Positions 10,326-21,280 of a stretch of DNA of 64,000 nucleotides are shown piece by piece (the first letter of the stretch is position 1; each line of letters begins with the position of its first letter). Under the pieces are notes generated by a model. The model was not told where the DNA came from. It did no database searches and worked only from the letters and a program-made list of their open reading frames with translations. The stretch is taken from positions 558,001 through 622,000 of the forward strand of contig NZ_QFZZ01000002.1 in assembly GCF_005233515.1 (NCBI RefSeq), given 5' to 3'. This DNA comes from Pseudomonas sp. CFBP13508 (lineage in GTDB: Bacteria > Pseudomonadota > Gammaproteobacteria > Pseudomonadales > Pseudomonadaceae). A program made the translations under genes and the position numbers.

Positions 10326-10355
10326 GCGGAGGCTTCCTGCGTCGCTCGAAACTTA

Positions 10356-10383
10356 TTTATAACCCAGCACTTTGCTTTAGCAA
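10356..10383 (-). promoter_or_regulatory. sigma-70-like promoter of the 96-residue hypothetical gene
   Basis: On the minus strand TTGCTA (10383-10378), a 16-base spacer, and TATAAA (10361-10356) lie 31 bases before the start codon. Confidence 0.5.
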
Positions 10384-10597
10384 ATGTTTCAGTCTGAACA
10401 TCCGACCAAGCGAATCCGTGGCGCGATGGTCGTAAAGCGACCAAAGCCGCGCCGATGCCCCGCGGCGGATTGCCAAGCGCGGCGGGGCCAGTGTACAAAG
10501 AGGCTCGCTGCTGCACTGGACCCGGCTTCAAAATGCGCACCGATATCACTCGGTCCGCGCTCCGAATCCCGCTGAAAAAGTAGCCTATTGGCATAAC

Positions 10598-10620
10598 GCG
10601 ACATTTAATGTCAATATCGC
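10598..10620. promoter_or_regulatory. possible ArgR operator upstream of argF
   Basis: GCGACATTTAATGTCAATATCGC carries GCGACA and a reversed TGTC half-site, resembling the TGTCGC half-sites bound by Pseudomonas ArgR. The surrounding 400-base gap (10326-10726) shows no gene. The assignment is inferred from similarity to the known half-site and from the argF context. Confidence 0.35.
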
Positions 10621-10726
10621 GCCTCCCCCTATTTCGTCGCCCCGTGCGGCTTACGCCGCAGGTCTCGCCCGTTGTTCCGTTAAACAAGGCTTTGAGCATC
10701 TGCGGTCTGTAGCAAAAAGGTAGTCA

Positions 10727-11650
10727 ATGATGAGCGCAAGGCACTTTCTCTCCCTGATGGATTGCACGCCCGAAGAGCTGGTCAGCGTGATCCGTCGAGG
10801 CGTTGAGCTCAAGGACCTGCGTAACCGCGGCGTACTGTTCGAGCCTCTGAAAAACCGCGTGCTGGGGATGATCTTCGAAAAATCCTCGACCCGTACCCGG
10901 ATCTCCTTCGAGGCCGGCATGATCCAGCTCGGCGGCCAGGCGATTTTCTTGTCCCCGCGCGACACCCAACTGGGCCGTGGCGAGCCGATCAGCGACTGCG
11001 CCATCGTCATGTCGAGCATGCTCGATGCGGTGATGATCCGCACCTTCGCCCACAGCACCCTCACCGAATTCGCCGCCAACTCGCGGGTGCCGGTGATCAA
11101 CGGCCTGTCCGATGATCTGCACCCTTGCCAGTTGCTCGCCGACATGCAGACCTTTCTTGAGCACCGTGGCTCGATCCAGGGCAAGACCGTGGCCTGGATC
11201 GGTGACGGCAACAACATGTGCAACAGCTATATAGAAGCGGCGATCCAGTTCGACTTCCAATTGCGCGTTGCCTGCCCGGAAGGCTACGAGCCGAACCCGG
11301 AATTCGTCGCCCAGGCTGGTGATCGCGTGACCATCGTCCGCGATCCGCAAGACGCCGTGCGTGGCGCGCATCTGGTCAGCACCGACGTCTGGACTTCGAT
11401 GGGTCAGGAAGAGGAAACTGCCAAGCGCCTCAAGCTGTTCGCGCCGTTCCAGGTCAACCGTGCCCTGCTCGACCTCGCTGCCGAGGACGTGCTGTTCATG
11501 CACTGCCTGCCGGCGCACCGTGGCGAAGAAATCAGTCTCGACCTGCTCGATGACCCGCGCTCCGTCGCCTGGGATCAGGCAGAAAACCGTCTCCACGCAC
11601 AGAAGGCCCTGCTCGAGTTCCTCGTCGAACCGGCATATCACCACGCATGA
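10727..11650 (+). CDS. argF: ornithine carbamoyltransferase (anabolic)
   Basis: Makes citrulline from ornithine and carbamoyl phosphate. The 307 residues have the carbamoyl-phosphate loop [10 protein letters not shown] (about 47-56), HPCQ (about 129) and the ornithine-binding HCLPAHRG (about 263-270). It begins ATGATG, so either Met may be used. Its short form and position match the anabolic ArgF of P. aeruginosa (PA3537) rather than ArcB. Its stop overlaps the start of the ABC ATPase gene by four bases (ATGA). Confidence 0.96.
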   Translation: MMSARHFLSLMDCTPEELVSVIRRGVELKDLRNRGVLFEPLKNRVLGMIFEKSSTRTRISFEAGMIQLGGQAIFLSPRDTQLGRGEPISDCAIVMSSMLDAVMIRTFAHSTLTEFAANSRVPVINGLSDDLHPCQLLADMQTFLEHRGSIQGKTVAWIGDGNNMCNSYIEAAIQFDFQLRVACPEGYEPNPEFVAQAGDRVTIVRDPQDAVRGAHLVSTDVWTSMGQEEETAKRLKLFAPFQVNRALLDLAAEDVLFMHCLPAHRGEEISLDLLDDPRSVAWDQAENRLHAQKALLEFLVEPAYHHA

Positions 11651-12756
11651 GCCATGAATTACTGCTGAACCTGCGCAACCTCGCTTGCGGCTATCAAGAT
11701 CAACGCGTGGTGCAGAACCTCAATCTGCACCTCAACGCCGGCGACATCGGCTGCCTGCTCGGCTCGTCCGGCTGCGGCAAGACCACCACCCTGCGCGCGA
11801 TCGCCGGTTTCGAACCGGTGCACGAAGGCGAAATCACCCTCGGTGGCGAAACCCTCTCCAGTGCCGGTTTCACCCTGGCGCCGGAGAAACGCCGGATCGG
11901 CATGGTGTTTCAGGACTACGCGCTGTTCCCGCACCTGAGTGTGGCCGACAACATCGCTTTCGGCATTCGCAAGCACCCTAACAAGGCGCGCGTGGTCGAA
12001 GAGCTGCTGGAACTGGTCAACCTGAAAAACCTCGGCAAACGCTTCCCCCACGAGTTGTCCGGCGGTCAGCAACAGCGTGTCGCCCTCGCCCGCGCCCTGG
12101 CGCCGGAACCGCAGCTGTTGCTGCTCGACGAGCCGTTTTCCAACCTCGATGGCGAGTTGCGCCGCAAGCTCAGCCATGAGGTGCGCGACATCCTCAAGGC
12201 CCGTGGCACCAGTGCGATCCTGGTGACCCACGATCAGGAAGAAGCCTTTGCCGTCAGCGACCACGTTGGTGTGTTCAAGGAAGGTCGGCTCGAGCAGTGG
12301 GACACGCCTTACAACCTCTACCACGAACCGGCGACGCCTTATGTCGCCAGTTTCATCGGTCAGGGTTATTTCATTCGCGGTCAGCTCGTCACCCCGGAAT
12401 CGGTGCAGACCGAGCTGGGTGAACTGCGCGGCAACCGTGCTTACACCTGGCCGATTGGCGGCGCGGTGGACGTGCTGTTGCGTCCGGATGACATTGTTTA
12501 TGCGCCGGATAGCTCACTGAAGGCGCAGATTGTCGGCAAGACATTCCTCGGCGCGGCGACCTTGTATCGCCTGCAACTGCCGACCGGTGCGCAACTGGAA
12601 TCGATCTTCCCCAGCCATGCCGATCATCTGGTTGGCGCGCAGGTCGGGATTCGCGTAGCGGCGGATCATTTGGTGCTGTTCCAGGCTTCGGGGAGCACTG
12701 CGGCACAGATTCCGGCGGTGGAAAACGGCGTCCGTCGATTCAGCACCAGCCTTTAA
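11647..12756 (+). CDS. ABC transporter ATPase (iron/Fbp-type, orphan)
   Basis: A 369-residue ATPase with Walker [10 protein letters not shown] (about 38-46), signature [15 protein letters not shown] (about 137) and Walker [13 protein letters not shown]. The C-terminal 130 residues look like the OB/TOBE regulatory domain of FbpC/PotA-type importers. No permease or binding protein is next to it; it is translationally coupled to argF, as the corresponding gene is in P. aeruginosa (PA3538). The substrate is unknown: iron, spermidine-like compounds and phosphonates are all possible for this subfamily. Confidence 0.85.
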   Translation: MSHELLLNLRNLACGYQDQRVVQNLNLHLNAGDIGCLLGSSGCGKTTTLRAIAGFEPVHEGEITLGGETLSSAGFTLAPEKRRIGMVFQDYALFPHLSVADNIAFGIRKHPNKARVVEELLELVNLKNLGKRFPHELSGGQQQRVALARALAPEPQLLLLDEPFSNLDGELRRKLSHEVRDILKARGTSAILVTHDQEEAFAVSDHVGVFKEGRLEQWDTPYNLYHEPATPYVASFIGQGYFIRGQLVTPESVQTELGELRGNRAYTWPIGGAVDVLLRPDDIVYAPDSSLKAQIVGKTFLGAATLYRLQLPTGAQLESIFPSHADHLVGAQVGIRVAADHLVLFQASGSTAAQIPAVENGVRRFSTSL

Positions 12757-12775
12757 TCCGCACTGGATAAAAATT

Positions 12776-12863
12776 GTGGGAGCGAGCCTGCTCGCGAATG
12801 CGGTGTTTCAGTCACCGAAGATGTTGACTGAAAGAGCGCTTTCGCGAGCAGGCTCGCTCCCAC
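12776..12863. repeat. REPIN (GTGGGAGCGAGCCTGCTCGCGAA family)
   Basis: Two inverted arms beginning GTGGGAGCGAGCCTGCTCGC are separated by about 45 bases. This is the most common REPIN type here, also at 35352 and 45726. It lies between the ABC ATPase and the convergent PhzF gene. Confidence 0.88.
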
Positions 12864-12876
12864 AGTTGGTATTGCC

Positions 12877-13659
12877 TCAGCCTAAAAACAGGGTGCCGCT
12901 GGCCACCAGCGTCGCATTGCCGCCAATCTTCACCCGCTCACCTTCCAACCGACAGAACAACTCCCCGCCCCGCGCCGAGCGCTGGCACGCGGTCAGGTTC
13001 GATTTGCCCAGACGTTTGGCCCAGTACGGAATCAGGCTGCAATGGGTCGAGCCGGTCACCGGGTCTTCATTGATACCGATGGCCGGGGCGAAATAGCGCG
13101 AGACGAAGTCATGCTGGTTGCCACGCGCAGTAACGATCGCGCCCAGCCATGGCAGTTTCGCCAGCGCTGCCATGTCCGGTTGGCAGTCGAGCACGGCCTG
13201 TTCCGAGTCCAGCACCACGAACAGCTCGTTGGAGCCGAGCACATCAACCGCCTCGACACCGAGCGCCCGCTCGACGTCCAGCGTCACGCCGATTTCCGAT
13301 GGCACGATGGTCGGGAAGTCCAGCCATAGCCGGTCGCCTTCGCGGCTGACACTCAGCGGGCCGGACTTGCAAGTGAAGTCGATGCGCTCGGCCCCTTCCT
13401 TATAGATTTCGAACAATACAAATGCGCTGGCCAAAGTCGCATGCCCGCACAGTGGCACTTCAGTTGTCGGGGTGAACCAGCGGATATGCCAGGCCTGGCC
13501 TTCGCGCACCAGAAACGCAGTCTCCGCCAGGTTGTGTTCGGCGGCGATCTTCTGCATCAAGTCATCGGCCAGCCAGCTGTCGAGCCGATAGACCATCGCC
13601 GGGTTGCCACTGAACGGCCGATCACTGAACGCGTCGACCTGATGAAACGCAAGCTGCAT
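12877..13659 (-). CDS. PhzF-family isomerase/epimerase-like protein
   Basis: A 260-residue protein of the diaminopimelate-epimerase fold. Family hallmarks are the N-terminal QVDAFSDRPFSGNPAMV, the acid-base glutamate in NLAETAFL (about residue 46) and PLCGHATLAS. The C-terminal half has DPVTGSTHC. The genome window has no phenazine genes, so this is a generic PhzF-like enzyme with unknown substrate. It is monocistronic, followed by the REPIN. Confidence 0.85.
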   Translation of the reverse strand: MQLAFHQVDAFSDRPFSGNPAMVYRLDSWLADDLMQKIAAEHNLAETAFLVREGQAWHIRWFTPTTEVPLCGHATLASAFVLFEIYKEGAERIDFTCKSGPLSVSREGDRLWLDFPTIVPSEIGVTLDVERALGVEAVDVLGSNELFVVLDSEQAVLDCQPDMAALAKLPWLGAIVTARGNQHDFVSRYFAPAIGINEDPVTGSTHCSLIPYWAKRLGKSNLTACQRSARGGELFCRLEGERVKIGGNATLVASGTLFLG

Positions 13660-13758
13660 GATTTTCTCCCTGAATTGGTCGACCGAGCATGCAACGGCGG
13701 GCCGGATCAGTGCCAGTGACAGAAGCGCAATTTTTTCTTCATACAGCCGGCGCGACTA

Positions 13759-14229
13759 TTACACCCGGCCGATATCGGCGAACTGCGCCTGGGTGTGCTC
13801 GGCCAGCACCGCCGGTGCCAGTTCCACTTCCAGTCCTCGCCGCCCGGCGCTCACATAGATAGTCGCAAACTCCTGAGCGGAATTGTCGATGAAGGTGCGC
13901 AGGCGTTTCTTCTGCCCGAGCGGGCTGATGCCGCCCAACAGGTAGCCGGTGGAGCGTTGCGCGGCGGCGGGATCAGCCATTTCGGCTTTCTTCACTCCGG
14001 CGGCGTGTGCCAGTCCCTTGAGGTCGAGCGTTCCGACGACCGGCACCACAGCCACCAGCAGTTCGCCTTTTTCACTGGCGGCCAGCAGGGTTTTGAACAC
14101 TTGCGCCGGTGCGAGCCCGAGCTTCTCCGCCGCCTCCAGCCCGTAGGACGCGGCCTTCGGATCATGTTCGTAACTGTGTACGCGATGTTCGGCACGAACT
14201 TTTTTCAACAAGTCCAACGCTGGGGTCAT
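13759..14229 (-). CDS. ybaK: Cys-tRNA(Pro)/Cys-tRNA deacylase, YbaK/EbsC family
   Basis: A 156-residue editing enzyme that hydrolyses mischarged Cys-tRNA(Pro). The expected YbaK features are VFKTLLAA, the [12 protein letters not shown] segment and [14 protein letters not shown]. The start at 14229 gives the family's usual N terminus [10 protein letters not shown]; a longer in-frame reading adds 21 residues of low similarity. Confidence 0.88.
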   Translation of the reverse strand: MTPALDLLKKVRAEHRVHSYEHDPKAASYGLEAAEKLGLAPAQVFKTLLAASEKGELLVAVVPVVGTLDLKGLAHAAGVKKAEMADPAAAQRSTGYLLGGISPLGQKKRLRTFIDNSAQEFATIYVSAGRRGLEVELAPAVLAEHTQAQFADIGRV

Positions 14230-14408
14230 GGCAGCTCCGGGTTCGGCAGTCTTTGAAAAACCTGCGGCGGATTCTAGGTCATCGTTGGGCAAAAGGCTCT
14301 ATTCCAGGCCGCGAATCCCGTGGCTTCGCGCTGCATTCAAGCTGATCGCCGCGCTGATCATTCACACGACGAATAGTTTTATTGTGACCGACGGTTCACT
14401 TTCGACCT

Positions 14409-14437
14409 TTGACAGGTTTGTTTCTTGTCTATATTTT
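14409..14437 (+). promoter_or_regulatory. putative glpF promoter
   Basis: TTGACA (14409-14414) is followed after 17 bases by TATTTT (14432-14437), or after 15 bases by TATATT (14430-14435). It lies about 140 bases before glpF, leaving a long leader. Confidence 0.5.
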
Positions 14438-14556
14438 TTCGAATCTGAATAATGTAAGAATCATGCTCCGCGCAGTACCCAGCAGTAACCCGGGAACCGA
14501 ATGGGGATTCCGACCCGGTGAAGATCGCGCCCTGCTCCGTTGGCAAGGCGCTACAC

Positions 14557-14567
14557 AAGAAAAAGAA
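14557..14567 (+). promoter_or_regulatory. possible Hfq-Crc (CA) motif in the glpF leader
   Basis: AAGAAAAAGAA contains two overlapping matches to the AANAANAA motif used by Hfq-Crc in Pseudomonas catabolite repression. It sits directly before the ribosome-binding region of glpF. Confidence 0.4.
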
Positions 14568-14579
14568 CCGAGGTTTTCA

Positions 14580-17011
<2,432 letters not shown>

Positions 17012-17106
17012 GCCAACGTGCAGTTCCAGAAGGGTATCTAACTGGTAGGGAGCAGATTCCTGCGGCATCATGGGCAAATTTTGCACGGCAGCCCAAAGGA
17101 AGCCCC

Positions 17107-17862
17107 ATGAATCTGCCTCCCCGTCAGCAGCAAATCCTCGAGCTGGTCCGCGAACGCGGCTATGTGAGCATCGAGGAAATGGCCACGCTGTTCGTTGTCA
17201 CCCCGCAAACCATCCGCCGCGACATCAATCAGCTCGCGGAAGCCAATCTGCTGCGTCGCTACCACGGTGGCGCCGCGTACGATTCCAGTGTCGAAAACAC
17301 CGCGTATGCGATGCGCGCCGATCAGATGCGCGACGAAAAGCAACGCATCGGCGAAGCCATCGCCGCACAAATCCCCGATCACGCCTCGCTGTTCATTAAT
17401 ATCGGTACCACCACCGAATCGATCGCGCGCGCCCTGCTCAATCACAGTCACCTGAAGATCATCACCAACAACCTGCACGTCGCCTCGATGCTCAGCGCCA
17501 AGGATGATTTCGATGTGCTGCTGACTGGCGGTAACGTGCGGCGTGACGGCGGTGTGGTCGGTCAGGCGAGTGTGGATTTCATCAATCAGTTCAAGGTCGA
17601 TTTCGCCTTGGTCGGGATCAGCGGCATCGATGAGGACGGCAGCCTGCTCGACTTCGATTATCAGGAAGTGCGGGTCAGCCAGGCGATCATTGCCAATGCG
17701 CGGCAGGTGATTCTGGCGGCGGACTCAAGCAAGTTCGGGCGTAACGCGATGATTCGACTGGGGCCGATCAGCCTGATCGATTGCCTGGTCACCGATCAGC
17801 AGCCGGTACCAGCGCTGGCGCAATTGTTGAGTCAGCACAAAATTCGTCTGGAAGTCGTTTAA
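17107..17862 (+). CDS. glpR: glycerol-3-phosphate regulon repressor, DeoR family
   Basis: A 251-residue repressor. The N-terminal winged helix-turn-helix covers residues 1-57 ([20 protein letters not shown]), and the C-terminal sugar-phosphate sensor domain has [13 protein letters not shown] and [10 protein letters not shown]. In Pseudomonas, GlpR represses glpD and glpFK until glycerol-3-phosphate binds. It is encoded within its own regulon; a REPIN and candidate operators lie between it and glpD. Confidence 0.95.
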   Translation: MNLPPRQQQILELVRERGYVSIEEMATLFVVTPQTIRRDINQLAEANLLRRYHGGAAYDSSVENTAYAMRADQMRDEKQRIGEAIAAQIPDHASLFINIGTTTESIARALLNHSHLKIITNNLHVASMLSAKDDFDVLLTGGNVRRDGGVVGQASVDFINQFKVDFALVGISGIDEDGSLLDFDYQEVRVSQAIIANARQVILAADSSKFGRNAMIRLGPISLIDCLVTDQQPVPALAQLLSQHKIRLEVV

Positions 17863-17872
17863 CCCGCAAAAT

Positions 17873-17952
17873 CAAAAGATCGCAGCCTTCGGCAGCTCCT
17901 ACATCTGGAATGCATTCCTCCTGTAGGAGCTGCCGAAGGCTGCGATCTTTTG
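17873..17952. repeat. REPIN of the GATCGCAGCCTTCGGCAGCTCC family
   Basis: Near-perfect inverted arms (CAAAAGATCGCAGCCTTCGG and its complement) surround about 20 bases. It forms a long hairpin directly after the glpR stop codon and could also limit read-through into glpD. Confidence 0.9.
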
Positions 17953-18054
17953 CTTTTAATGTTCGGATATTTTCCTTTCTCGGCCCTTCGATGAGTTTTT
18001 TCAATCGAACGCGACTGGCTGCGCGCGTGTTTATGGGCTACCATTTTCGCAAAT

Positions 18055-18068
18055 GAACATTAATGTTC
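18055..18068. promoter_or_regulatory. likely GlpR operator before glpD
   Basis: A perfect 14-base palindrome, GAACATTAATGTTC, lies 40 bases before the glpD start. A second AATGTTCG half-site is at 17959-17966. The ATGTTCG core resembles the half-site of the E. coli GlpR operator. Confidence 0.55.
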
Positions 18069-18108
18069 GATTTCCAAGACATAAAACCAAAAGAACCGAG
18101 GCCAGCCG

Positions 18109-19644
18109 ATGTCCACCTCTACCTTGCGTACGCCCCCTCTCTCCGAGATCTATGACGTTGCCGTAATTGGCGGCGGGATCAATGGCGTGGGGATCGCAGC
18201 GGATGCCGCCGGTCGCGGTCTTTCGGTGTTCCTTTGCGAAAAAGATGACTTGGCCAGCCACACCTCGTCGGCCAGCAGCAAGCTGATCCACGGTGGCCTG
18301 CGCTACCTCGAGCATTACGAATTCCGTCTAGTGCGCGAAGCGCTGGCTGAGCGCGAAGTGCTGCTGGCGAAAGCGCCGCACATCGTCAAACCGATGCGTT
18401 TCGTCCTGCCACACCGTCCGCACCTGCGTCCGGCGTGGATGATTCGTGCCGGCCTGTTCCTTTATGACAACCTCGGCAAGCGCGAGAAGCTGCCGGGTTC
18501 GAAAAGCCTGAAGTTCGGCGCCGACAGCGCGCTGAAAAGCGAAATCAAGAAAGGCTTCGAATACTCTGACTGCTGGGTAGATGACGCGCGCCTTGTGGTC
18601 TTGAACGCCATGGCCGCCCGGGAAAAAGGTGCGCATGTGCACACCCAGACCCGCTGTGTCAGTGCCCGCCGCACCAAAGGTTTGTGGCATCTGCATCTGG
18701 AGCGCGCCGACGGCAGCGTGTTTTCGATCACCGCCAAAGCCCTGGTCAACGCCGCCGGTCCGTGGGTGGCGAAGTTCATTCGTGACGACCTGAAAATGGA
18801 ATCGCCGTATGGCATCCGTCTGATCCAGGGCAGCCACATCATCGTGCCGAAACTGTATGAAGGCGAGCACGCGCACATTCTGCAAAACGAAGACCAGCGC
18901 ATCGTTTTCACTATTCCGTACCTGAACCACTTCACCCTGATCGGCACCACCGACCGCGAGTACACCGGCGACCCGGCGAAAGTGGCGATCACCGAAGGCG
19001 AAACCGATTACGTGCTGAAAGTGGTCAACGCCCACTTCAAGAAGCAGCTGAGCCGCGAAGACATTGTGCACAGCTACTCGGGCGTTCGCCCGCTGTGCAA
19101 CGACGAATCCGACAATCCGTCGGCAGTGACCCGCGATTACACCCTGGCGCTGTCGGGCAACGCCGAAGAAGCGCCGCTGCTGTCGGTGTTCGGTGGCAAG
19201 CTCACCACTTACCGCAAACTCGCCGAGTCGGCGATGGCGCAGTTGATGCCGTTTTTCACCCAGATGCGCCCGAGCTGGACTGCCACCGCCACCCTGCCCG
19301 GCGGCGAAGACATGACCACGCCAGAAGCACTGAGCGCGCGAATTCGCGACAAATTCGACTTCGTGCCGACTGAAATCGCCCGACGCTGGGCCGTCACCTA
19401 CGGCAGCCGCACCTGGCGCATGCTCGAAGGCGTAGAAAGCCTGGCCGACATGGGCGAGCACATCGGCGGCGGGCTCTACACCCGCGAAGTCGATTACCTG
19501 TGCAGCGAAGAGTGGGCGACCACGGCGCACGATATCCTGTGGCGCCGCACCAAGCTTGGCTTGTTCACCACAGCGGAGGAACAGCAGGAGCTCGCGACGT
19601 ATCTGGGCAAGGTTGAGCAGAATCGGAAGATCGAGGCGGCTTGA
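18109..19644 (+). CDS. glpD: aerobic glycerol-3-phosphate dehydrogenase
   Basis: A membrane-associated FAD enzyme that oxidises glycerol-3-phosphate to dihydroxyacetone phosphate and passes electrons to quinone. The 511 residues begin with the FAD-binding VIGGGINGVGIAADAAGRG (about 19-37), and typical GlpD stretches LIHGGLRYLE and GVRPLCND are present. It carries its own GlpR palindrome and is followed by a strong terminator. Confidence 0.97.
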   Translation: MSTSTLRTPPLSEIYDVAVIGGGINGVGIAADAAGRGLSVFLCEKDDLASHTSSASSKLIHGGLRYLEHYEFRLVREALAEREVLLAKAPHIVKPMRFVLPHRPHLRPAWMIRAGLFLYDNLGKREKLPGSKSLKFGADSALKSEIKKGFEYSDCWVDDARLVVLNAMAAREKGAHVHTQTRCVSARRTKGLWHLHLERADGSVFSITAKALVNAAGPWVAKFIRDDLKMESPYGIRLIQGSHIIVPKLYEGEHAHILQNEDQRIVFTIPYLNHFTLIGTTDREYTGDPAKVAITEGETDYVLKVVNAHFKKQLSREDIVHSYSGVRPLCNDESDNPSAVTRDYTLALSGNAEEAPLLSVFGGKLTTYRKLAESAMAQLMPFFTQMRPSWTATATLPGGEDMTTPEALSARIRDKFDFVPTEIARRWAVTYGSRTWRMLEGVESLADMGEHIGGGLYTREVDYLCSEEWATTAHDILWRRTKLGLFTTAEEQQELATYLGKVEQNRKIEAA

Positions 19645-19660
19645 TCTCACCATTCAAACG

Positions 19661-19694
19661 AAAGCCCCTGCATCGAGAGATTCAGGGGCTTTTT
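19661..19694 (+). terminator. rho-independent terminator after glpD
   Basis: AAAGCCCCTG pairs with CAGGGGCTTT around a 12-base loop and is followed by a T run. Confidence 0.9.
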
Positions 19695-19740
19695 GTTATG
19701 TGGACTTTGTTGAACCTGATTGGGGCAGTTAGATCTTTTC

Positions 19741-19901
19741 CCCCTCACCCCAGCCCTCTCCCCCAAGGGGTAGAGGGGGAAAGGGAGCCGATCTCCGTGG
19801 GTTCCAAAGTCCGAGGTCGACTCGGTATCTCACGTCGCCGTAACTCGACCATCCACCGCAGTCAGTCCCCTCTCCCTCCGGGAGAGGGTTAGGGTGAGGG
19901 G
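19741..19901. repeat. MITE-like element with CCCCTCACCC terminal inverted repeats (copy 1)
   Basis: A 161-base non-coding element. Its ends, CCCCTCACCCCAGCCCTCTC and the complement of GAGAGGGTTAGGGTGAGGGG, are imperfect inverted repeats of about 22 bases. The interior (GGAGCCGATCT... GAGGTCGACTCGGTATCTCA) recurs in copy 3 at 43790. Confidence 0.75.
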
Positions 19902-19911
19902 CTTTTGATCG

Positions 19912-19956
19912 TTCGGTTTTCCGAACGCGACTCCACAGTCGATTCGGTTAACCGGA
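19912..19956. promoter_or_regulatory. AauR-type binding sites upstream of aatJ
   Basis: TTCGGTTTTCCGAA (19912-19925) matches the inverted repeat TTCGG-N4-CCGAA reported for AauR exactly, and TTCGGTTAACCGGA (19943-19956) matches with one change. A weaker third copy overlaps 20008-20021. The distance of 80-120 bases to the sigma-54 promoter is right for an enhancer-binding protein. Confidence 0.75.
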
Positions 19957-20032
19957 TCTCACCCTCAAAAAATTACCGCCACAAAACTTTAATAACGTTA
20001 TAAAACAACTGGTTAACCGACTGTGACTGGTC

Positions 20033-20048
20033 TGGCACGAGTCATGCT
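20033..20048 (+). promoter_or_regulatory. sigma-54 (RpoN) promoter of aatJQMP
   Basis: TGGCACGAGTCATGCT agrees with the consensus TGGCACG-N4-TTGCW, with the -24 GG and -12 GC in correct spacing and one mismatch at the first T of TTGC. Confidence 0.85.
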
Positions 20049-20141
20049 CTACACTCTCTCGACGAATGCCTGCTGTGCCGACACTTCAGGAGCCGTCAGG
20101 CATTCGAAGCACAAAAAGGGCCGACAAACTGGCTCCATAAA

Positions 20142-20149
20142 AAAAACAA
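20142..20149 (+). promoter_or_regulatory. possible Hfq-Crc (CA) motif in the aatJ leader
   Basis: AAAAACAA lies within an A-rich run just before the ribosome-binding site GAGGAAAA and fits AANAANAA. Amino-acid uptake genes are common Crc targets in Pseudomonas; the link here is inferred. Confidence 0.4.
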
Positions 20150-20165
20150 TGTCGAGGAAAATTTG

Positions 20166-21080
20166 ATGCGCATCGTTCCCCATATCCTGGGCGCAGCCAT
20201 TGCTGCCGCTCTGATCAGCACGCCAGTTTTCGCCGCCGAGCTCACCGGCACCCTGAAGAAAATCAAAGAGTCCGGTGTCATCACCCTGGGCCACCGTGAC
20301 GCCTCCATTCCGTTCTCCTACATCGCTGATGCGTCCGGCAAGCCGGTTGGCTACTCGCACGACATCCAGCTGGCCATCGTCGAAGCGATCAAGAAAGACC
20401 TCGACCTGCCGAACCTGCAAGTCAAATACAACCTCGTCACCTCGCAGACCCGTATCCCGCTGGTGCAGAACGGCACCGTGGACGTCGAGTGCGGTTCGAC
20501 CACCAACAACGTCGAGCGTCAGCAGCAGGTCGACTTTTCCGTCGGCATCTTCGAAATCGGTACCCGTCTGCTGTCCAAGAAAGACTCCAAGTACAAGGAT
20601 TTCGACGATCTGAAAGGCAAGAACGTCGTAACCACCGCCGGCACCACCTCCGAGCGCATCCTCAAGGCGATGAACGCCGACAAGCAGATGGGCATGAACG
20701 TCATCTCCGCCAAAGACCACGGCGAGTCCTTCCAGATGCTGGAATCGGGCCGTGCCGTTGCGTTCATGATGGATGACGCGCTGCTGGCCGGCGAAGCCGC
20801 CAAGGCCAAGAAAGCCGCCGATTGGGAAGTGACCGGCACGCCACAGTCGTATGAAATCTACGGCTGCATGATGCGCAAAGGCGACGAGCCGTTCAAAAAG
20901 GCTGTGGATGACGCGATCAAGGCCACTTACGCTTCGGGCGAAATCAACAAGATCTACGAGAAGTGGTTCATGCAGCCGATTCCGCCAAAAGGCCTGAACC
21001 TGAACTTCCCGATGAGCGACGAGCTCAAGACCCTGATCGCCAATCCGACCGACAAAGCGGCTGACGACAAGAAGTCCTGA
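20166..21080 (+). CDS. aatJ: glutamate/aspartate ABC transporter, periplasmic binding protein
   Basis: A 304-residue type 3 solute-binding protein with a signal peptide (about residues 1-22, ending VFA-AE). Family features are GVITLGHRDASIPFSY, ETGxx-like GSTTNNVERQQQVDFS and the C-terminal IYEKWFMQPIPPKG. With aatQ, aatM and aatP it forms the acidic amino-acid importer characterised in P. aeruginosa and P. putida. The first ATG at 20166 is used; a TTG one codon earlier is less likely. Expression is predicted to depend on RpoN and AauR. Confidence 0.95.
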   Translation: MRIVPHILGAAIAAALISTPVFAAELTGTLKKIKESGVITLGHRDASIPFSYIADASGKPVGYSHDIQLAIVEAIKKDLDLPNLQVKYNLVTSQTRIPLVQNGTVDVECGSTTNNVERQQQVDFSVGIFEIGTRLLSKKDSKYKDFDDLKGKNVVTTAGTTSERILKAMNADKQMGMNVISAKDHGESFQMLESGRAVAFMMDDALLAGEAAKAKKAADWEVTGTPQSYEIYGCMMRKGDEPFKKAVDDAIKATYASGEINKIYEKWFMQPIPPKGLNLNFPMSDELKTLIANPTDKAADDKKS

Positions 21081-21096
21081 TTTTCTGACTAACCTT

Positions 21097-21220
21097 ATCC
21101 CCTGAGGAGGCGCCTGCCTTTTCAGGGGATGGTCACTCCCTGCTGGCATTTTTCTGGAAACACTCGAACCGGTGGCTGTCGAGCCGATCGCGTGTGCCCG
21201 GTCTTTGAAAAAAGACTGGG
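21097..21220 (+). other. stem-loops in the aatJ-aatQ gap
   Basis: ATCCCCTGA (21097-21105) pairs with TCAGGGGAT (21122-21130), and CCCGGTCTT pairs with AAGACTGGG (21197-21220). Neither has a T run. In ABC operons such hairpins usually protect the upstream binding-protein mRNA or attenuate read-through, giving more AatJ than permease. Confidence 0.55.
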
Positions 21221-21280
21221 GAGGGAACGGAGTTCCCCAGGCGGGCACTTGTACATCGATCGAATCGAGGGGAGACCCTA

